Source: Trissonchulus latispiculum
Taxonomy: Eukaryota; Nematoda; Enoplea; Enoplida; Ironidae
Direction of reading: 5' to 3'
Length of the DNA: 64,000 nt
NCBI GenBank assembly: GCA_030248195.1
Contig: JASAND010023020.1
Span: 1 to 64,000, forward strand
Part shown: in pieces, positions 59,497-64,000 of the stretch
How the letters are laid out: the number at the start of each line of letters is the position of its first letter
How positions within the stretch are numbered: position 1 is the stretch's first letter
Made by a program: the position numbers and the translations under genes
The notes under the pieces: model-generated
The model's database searches: none
What the model saw: the letters and a program-made list of their open reading frames with translations, nothing else
What the model was told of the DNA's origin: nothing

Positions 59497-60227
59497 GCAG
59501 TCGCATGAAAAATACAATATGAGCCAGAAGGACAGCATTCAATTCGGGAAAAGACAAGATTTAAAATGTATAATATGAGCCAGCATTTACTTATGTAAAG
59601 GACAAGATTTAAAAGTTTAATATGAGCAGCTCCCTTTCTCGGGCTCATATTGACGCCTTGGGAACGATGTTGTGTAAGCAACTTAATCGGTGCCAACGTA
59701 TAAAATTAGAGTAAGTGTAAAAATAGACAATGCTCAGAGCCGCCCCCCCCCAGGAACCTGCACAGAGTAACTTAACATGCTACTTAGACTATTGATAATA
59801 TCACACTATTTACGTAATTACGTATTATATATTTACGCAACCATAATCTGGGGTATTTTTACACAACGCACTTTTCAGCAAGTCCTTTTTGTCATTGTAG
59901 CCAGCATATATATACCATTACCTAGCTGTCATATACCATTAGCTTCTGTCACAGATCTGGTGTATTCAATAAAGTATATATATGTCTGACTGAATGCTCT
60001 ATCAGAATCATATGAGCAAAACACGACGAAGATAGAGAGAAACCACTCCCTGCGGGCTGTCCGTGCGGCGTCAATATGAGCCCGAGAAAGGGAGCTGCTC
60101 ATATTAAACTTTTAAATCTTGTCCTTTACATAAGTAAATGCTGGCTCATATTATACATTTTAAATCTTGTCTTTTCCCGAATTGAATGCTGTCCTTCTGG
60201 CTCATATTGTATTTTTCATGCGACTGC
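59497..60227. mobile_element. TIR element with 161-bp arms
   Basis: Arms 59497-59657 and 60067-60227 are equal in length and nearly perfect inverted copies, starting GCAGTCGCATGAAAAATAC. Each arm has four AATATGAGCC/GGCTCATATT sites. AAG flanks both ends, a possible 3-bp TSD. The 409-bp interior has no transposase. Confidence 0.85.
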
Positions 60228-60398
60228 AAGGAGCATTTTTCCTACTTGTCCTATTTCATTTTTGGGAATGAGGGAATGTGTAATGTGCTAATATGGTTTA
60301 TTGACCATAACATTAACGCATACTGTTAAACTAAATGCTACCCCAGCAACTTGAACCAGGAACTGGTTCACGGTTGAACCAGACGAGATACGGCGTCG

Positions 60399-63290
60399 AC
60401 AATATGCTCATCGTGTTCAGCGACCCCGATTTACTATATAAGGGCAAGCTTTCAGGCAGTTTCAACTTGTCTATTTCAAGTTACAGAGCGTGCTGCGGCT
60501 GCAGCGCCGCAGCGCAGCACGATAGCAGCACCGCACAGCGACGAGGATACTCTCATCGTGTTCAGCGACCCCGATTTACTATATAAGGGCAAGCTTTCAG
60601 GCAGTTTCAAATTGTCTATTTCAAGTTACAGAGCGTGCTGCGGCTGCAGCGCCGCAGCGCAGCACGATAGCAGCACCGCACAGCGACGAGGATACTCTCA
60701 TCGTGTTCAGCGACCCCGATTTACTATATAAGGGCGAGCTTTCAGGGAGTTTCAAATTGTCTATTTCAAGTTACAGAGCGTGCTGCGGCTGCAGCGCCGC
60801 AGCGCAGCACGATAGCAGCACCGCACAGCGACGAGGATACTCTCATCGTGTTCAGCGACCCCGATTTACTATATAAGGGCAAGCTTTCAGGCAGTTTCAA
60901 ATTGTCTATTTCAAGTTACAGAGCGTGCTGCGGCTGCAGCGCCGCAGCGCAGCACGATAGCAGCACCGCACAGCGACGAGGATACTCTCATCGTGTTCAG
61001 CGACCCCGATTTACTATATAAGGGCAAGCTTTCAGGCAGTTTCAAATTGTCTATTTCAAGTTACAGAGCGTGCTGCGGCTGCAGCGCCGCAGCGCCGCAG
61101 CGCAGCACGATAGCAGCACCGCACAGCGACGAGGATACTCTCATCGTGTTCAGCGACCCCGATTTACTATATAAGGGCAAGCTTTCAGGCAGTTTCAAAT
61201 TGTCTATTTCAAGTTACAGAGCGTGCTGCGGCTGCAGCGCCGCAGCGCAGCACGATAGCAGCACCGCACAGCGACGAGGATACTCTCATCGTGTTCAGCG
61301 ACCCCGATTTACTATATAAGGGCAAGCTTTCAGGCAGTTTCAAATTGTCTATTTCAAGTTACAGAGCGTGCTGCGGCTGCAGCGCCGCAGCGCAGCACGA
61401 TAGCAGCACCGCACAGCGACGAGGATACTCTCATCGTGTTCAGCGACCCCGATTTACCATATAAGGGCAAGCTTTCAGGCAGTTTCAAATTGTCTATTTC
61501 AAGTTACAGAGCGTGCTGCGGCTGCAGCGCCGCAGGGCAGCACGATAGCAGCACCGCACAGCGACGAGGATACTCTCATCGTGTTCAGCGACCCCGATTT
61601 ACTATATAAGGGCAAGCTTTCAGGCAGTTTCAACTTGTCTATTTCAAGTTACAGAGCGTGCTGCACGGTGCTGCGGCTGCAGCGCCGCAGCGCAGCACGA
61701 TAGCAGCACCGCACAGCGACGAGGATACTCTCATCGTGTTCAGCGACCCCGATTTACTATATAAGGGCGAGCTTTCAGGGAGTTTCAAATTGTCTATTTC
61801 AAGTTACAGAGCGTGCTGCGGCTGCAGCGCCGCAGCGCAGCACGATAGCAGCACCGCACAGCGACGAGGATACTCTCATCGTGTTCAGCGACCCCGATTT
61901 ACTATATAAGGGCAAGCTTTCAGGCAGTTTCAAATTGTCTATTTCAAGTTACAGAGCGTGCTGCGGCTGCAGCGCCGCAGCGCAGCACGATAGCAGCACC
62001 GCACAGCGACGAGGATACTCTCATCGTGTTCAGCGACCCCGATTTACTATATAAGGGCAAGCTTTCAGGCAGTTTCAAATTGTCTATTTCAAGTTACAGA
62101 GCGTGCTGCGGGCTGCAGCGCCGCAGCGCAGCACGATAGCAGCACCGCACAGCGACGAGGATACTCTCATCGTGTTCAGCGACCCCGATTTACCATATAA
62201 GGGCAAGCTTTCAGGCAGTTTCAAATTGTCTATTTCAAGTTACAGAGCGTGCTGCGGCTGCAGCGCCGCAGCGCAGCACGATAGCAGCACCGCACAGCGA
62301 CGAGGATACTCTCATCGTGTTCAGCGACCCCGATTTACTATATAAGGGCAAGCTTTCAGGCAGTTTCAACTTGTCTATTTCAAGTTACAGAGCGTGCTGC
62401 ACGGTGCTGCGGCTGCAGCGCCGCAGCGCAGCACGATAGCAGCACCGCACAGCGACGAGGATACTCTCATCGTGTTCAGCGACCCCGATTTACCATATAA
62501 GGGCAAGCTTTCAGGCAGTTTCAAATTGTCTATTTCAAGTTACAGAGCGTGCTGCGGCTGCAGCGCCGCAGCGCAGCACGACAGCAGCACCGCACAGCGA
62601 CGAGGATACTCTCATCGTGTTCAGCGACCCCGATTTACTATATAAGGGCAAGCTTTTAGGCAGTTTCAAATTGTCTATTTCAAGTTACAGAGCGTGCTGC
62701 GGCTGCAGCGCCGCAGCGCAGCACGATAGCAGCACCGCACAGCGACGAGGATACTCTCATCGTGTTCAGCGACCCCGATTTACTATATAAGGGCAAGCTT
62801 TCAGGCAGTTTCAAGTTGTCCATTTCAAGTTACAGGGCGTGCTGCACGGTGCTGCGGCTGCAGCGCCGCAGCGCAGCACGATAGCAGCACCGCACAGCGA
62901 CGAGGATACTCTCATCGTGTTCAGCGACCCCGATTTACTATATAAGGGCAAGCTTTCAGGCAGTTTCAACTTGTCCATTTCAAGTTACAGGGCGTGCTGC
63001 ACGGTGCTGCACCTGCAGCGTCGCTGCGGCTGCCACATCGCAGTGCAGCGCAATAGCGGCACTACACGGAGAAGCAAACATGCCTATCGTGTTCAGCGAC
63101 CCCGATTTACTATATATGGCTGCCACAGAAAGGCCAAAAATAGCCGTTTTTAGCGACTTTTCCCAACTTTGACCCTGGGCGAGGAACCACAGGCGCCATG
63201 CAGCCCGAGGGTCACATCCGTCGGTTTCGGCGATATGCTCATCGTTTTCAGCGACCCCGATTTACTATATATGCGCACCACCAAATGGCC
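60399..63290 (+). repeat. 145-bp tandem satellite with TATA-like box and GC hairpin
   Basis: Eighteen near-identical units start (at TCATCGTGTTCAG) at 60408, 60553, 60698, 60843, 60988, 61141, 61286, 61431, 61576, 61731, 61876, 62021, 62167, 62312, 62467, 62612, 62757 and 62912, with two decayed units near 63085 and 63239. Basic length 145 bp, with occasional 146, 153 and 155-bp variants from indels in the GC segment. Every unit has GATTTACTATATAAGGG and a GTGCTGCGGC...GCAGCAC hairpin. Since 145 is not a multiple of three, the repeated short frames are not evidence of a protein. Confidence 0.95.
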
Positions 63291-63299
63291 GAAAAACGC

Positions 63300-64000
63300 T
63301 ATTTTAGACGACTTTTTGACAATTTTCTATGTTGGGGCCTCGAAAAATTTCTAAGTCCAAACGCTTCGCAACCCCATGTTTGACAGTCTGTAGAAACCGC
63401 TAGGAGCCGAATTGGGCCAAAATAATCAATAGTGAACAGGTTCATGGTTTCGCTAACAAGATAATAATAGGTAATGGTTACCATCATAAGGCATGTGAAA
63501 AATCAGTGTGCTAGAAAATGTACCAAAAGCGTAAAGGAGAAACATTAGAGAAAAAAAACCCCACTTAGAAAGTAGGTCTGAAAAGTGAAAATTTTCAAAG
63601 TTCATTTTTTCCGGGCAAGTTTGGTATCGTTCGAAAGCTCTTGGCCTGGAGATTTCAAAAATGTAAATATTAGCTCTTAATTCCTTACCGTTAATTAGTT
63701 ATGCCTAATTAAGCATTTTGAAAACACGCAATGTACCTTTTTGGCTCATATTATGGGGCGCTCTCCGAGCTGCCCCATGATACTAAAATGTGTGAGCAAA
63801 CGCAAGAATGCAAAAAGTATCTCTACAATAACTGCAAAACTCTTGAACATTACATAAAAGTTTCCTTAAGCAAAAAGTAGAAACTACCCAAAGAAGGAGA
63901 AAAAATAGTAACAACAACAAGGAGAAAAAATACACGATCCTTGTCCTAATTTTAGGTACAGGGAGAACCTCCAAATGCTAGGATGGGAATGCTAATTAAT
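63300..64000. other. No gene seen
   Basis: AT-rich. Contains CGCTAGGAGCCGA (63399), also found at 56325, and GGCTCATATTATGGGGCGCTC (63741-63761), linking motifs of the TIR element at 59497 and of 23228-23250. Confidence 0.4.

Noticed and set aside
59145..59696. 183-codon minus-strand ORF
   Set aside because: It spans the G-skewed block and the left arm of the TIR element. The composition explains the lack of stops.
60335..63153. Repeated ORFs with an SDPDLLYKGKLSGSF motif
   Set aside because: The 145-bp unit is not a multiple of three, frames stop after one unit, and noncoding positions are as conserved as coding ones.

Overview
This window is nuclear DNA of a metazoan, most likely a repeat-rich, AT-rich invertebrate. 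The evidence is a degraded APE-type non-LTR retrotransposon, several tRNA-derived SINEs, non-autonomous hAT- and piggyBac-type elements with intact target-site duplications (TSDs), and small GT-AG exons separated by long introns. I cannot name the clade. There are no prokaryotic operons, rRNA genes, CRISPR arrays or convincing intact tRNA genes. Most open reading frames in the window are chance frames inside repeats.

Layout. 1-3389 is a large head-to-head palindrome whose right arm carries an intact intronless gene for a single-finger C2H2 zinc-finger protein (1925-2473) and a second unknown ORF (about 3028-3414). The left arm carries decayed copies of both genes. Helically phased 11-bp iterons flank the zinc-finger ORF. 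The palindrome runs off the left edge of the window and looks like part of an endogenous DNA-virus-like or self-replicating element. 3.4-31 kb is a dense field of foldback and MITE-like elements, SINEs, a candidate LTR, a foldback complex of short-repeat arrays (16.9-20.3 kb), a hAT element (23276-24735) inserted in a LINE remnant (24744-26190), and GC-rich palindromic blocks.

On the minus strand I recognise two split genes that have no long ORF. Gene A has a start codon at 42261, exons at 42175-42261, 33253-33363 and 32867-32920, and a tentative last exon at 32352-32387. It would encode a small coiled-coil protein. Gene B has exons at 58366-58455, 54075-54122, 53821-53856, 52650-52790 and a terminal exon at 52005-52169. 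It encodes the C-terminal part of a coiled-coil, tail-anchored membrane protein and probably starts beyond 58455. In both models every exon length is a multiple of three and every junction is phase 0. Neither family is recognised. Their introns hold two more hAT elements, a second copy of a G-tract foldback family lies between the genes, and smaller elements are scattered throughout.

The right end (58.9-63.4 kb) holds a G-skewed low-complexity block, a TIR element with 161-bp arms, and a tandem satellite of 18 near-identical units of about 145 bp, each with a TATA-box-like sequence and a GC hairpin.
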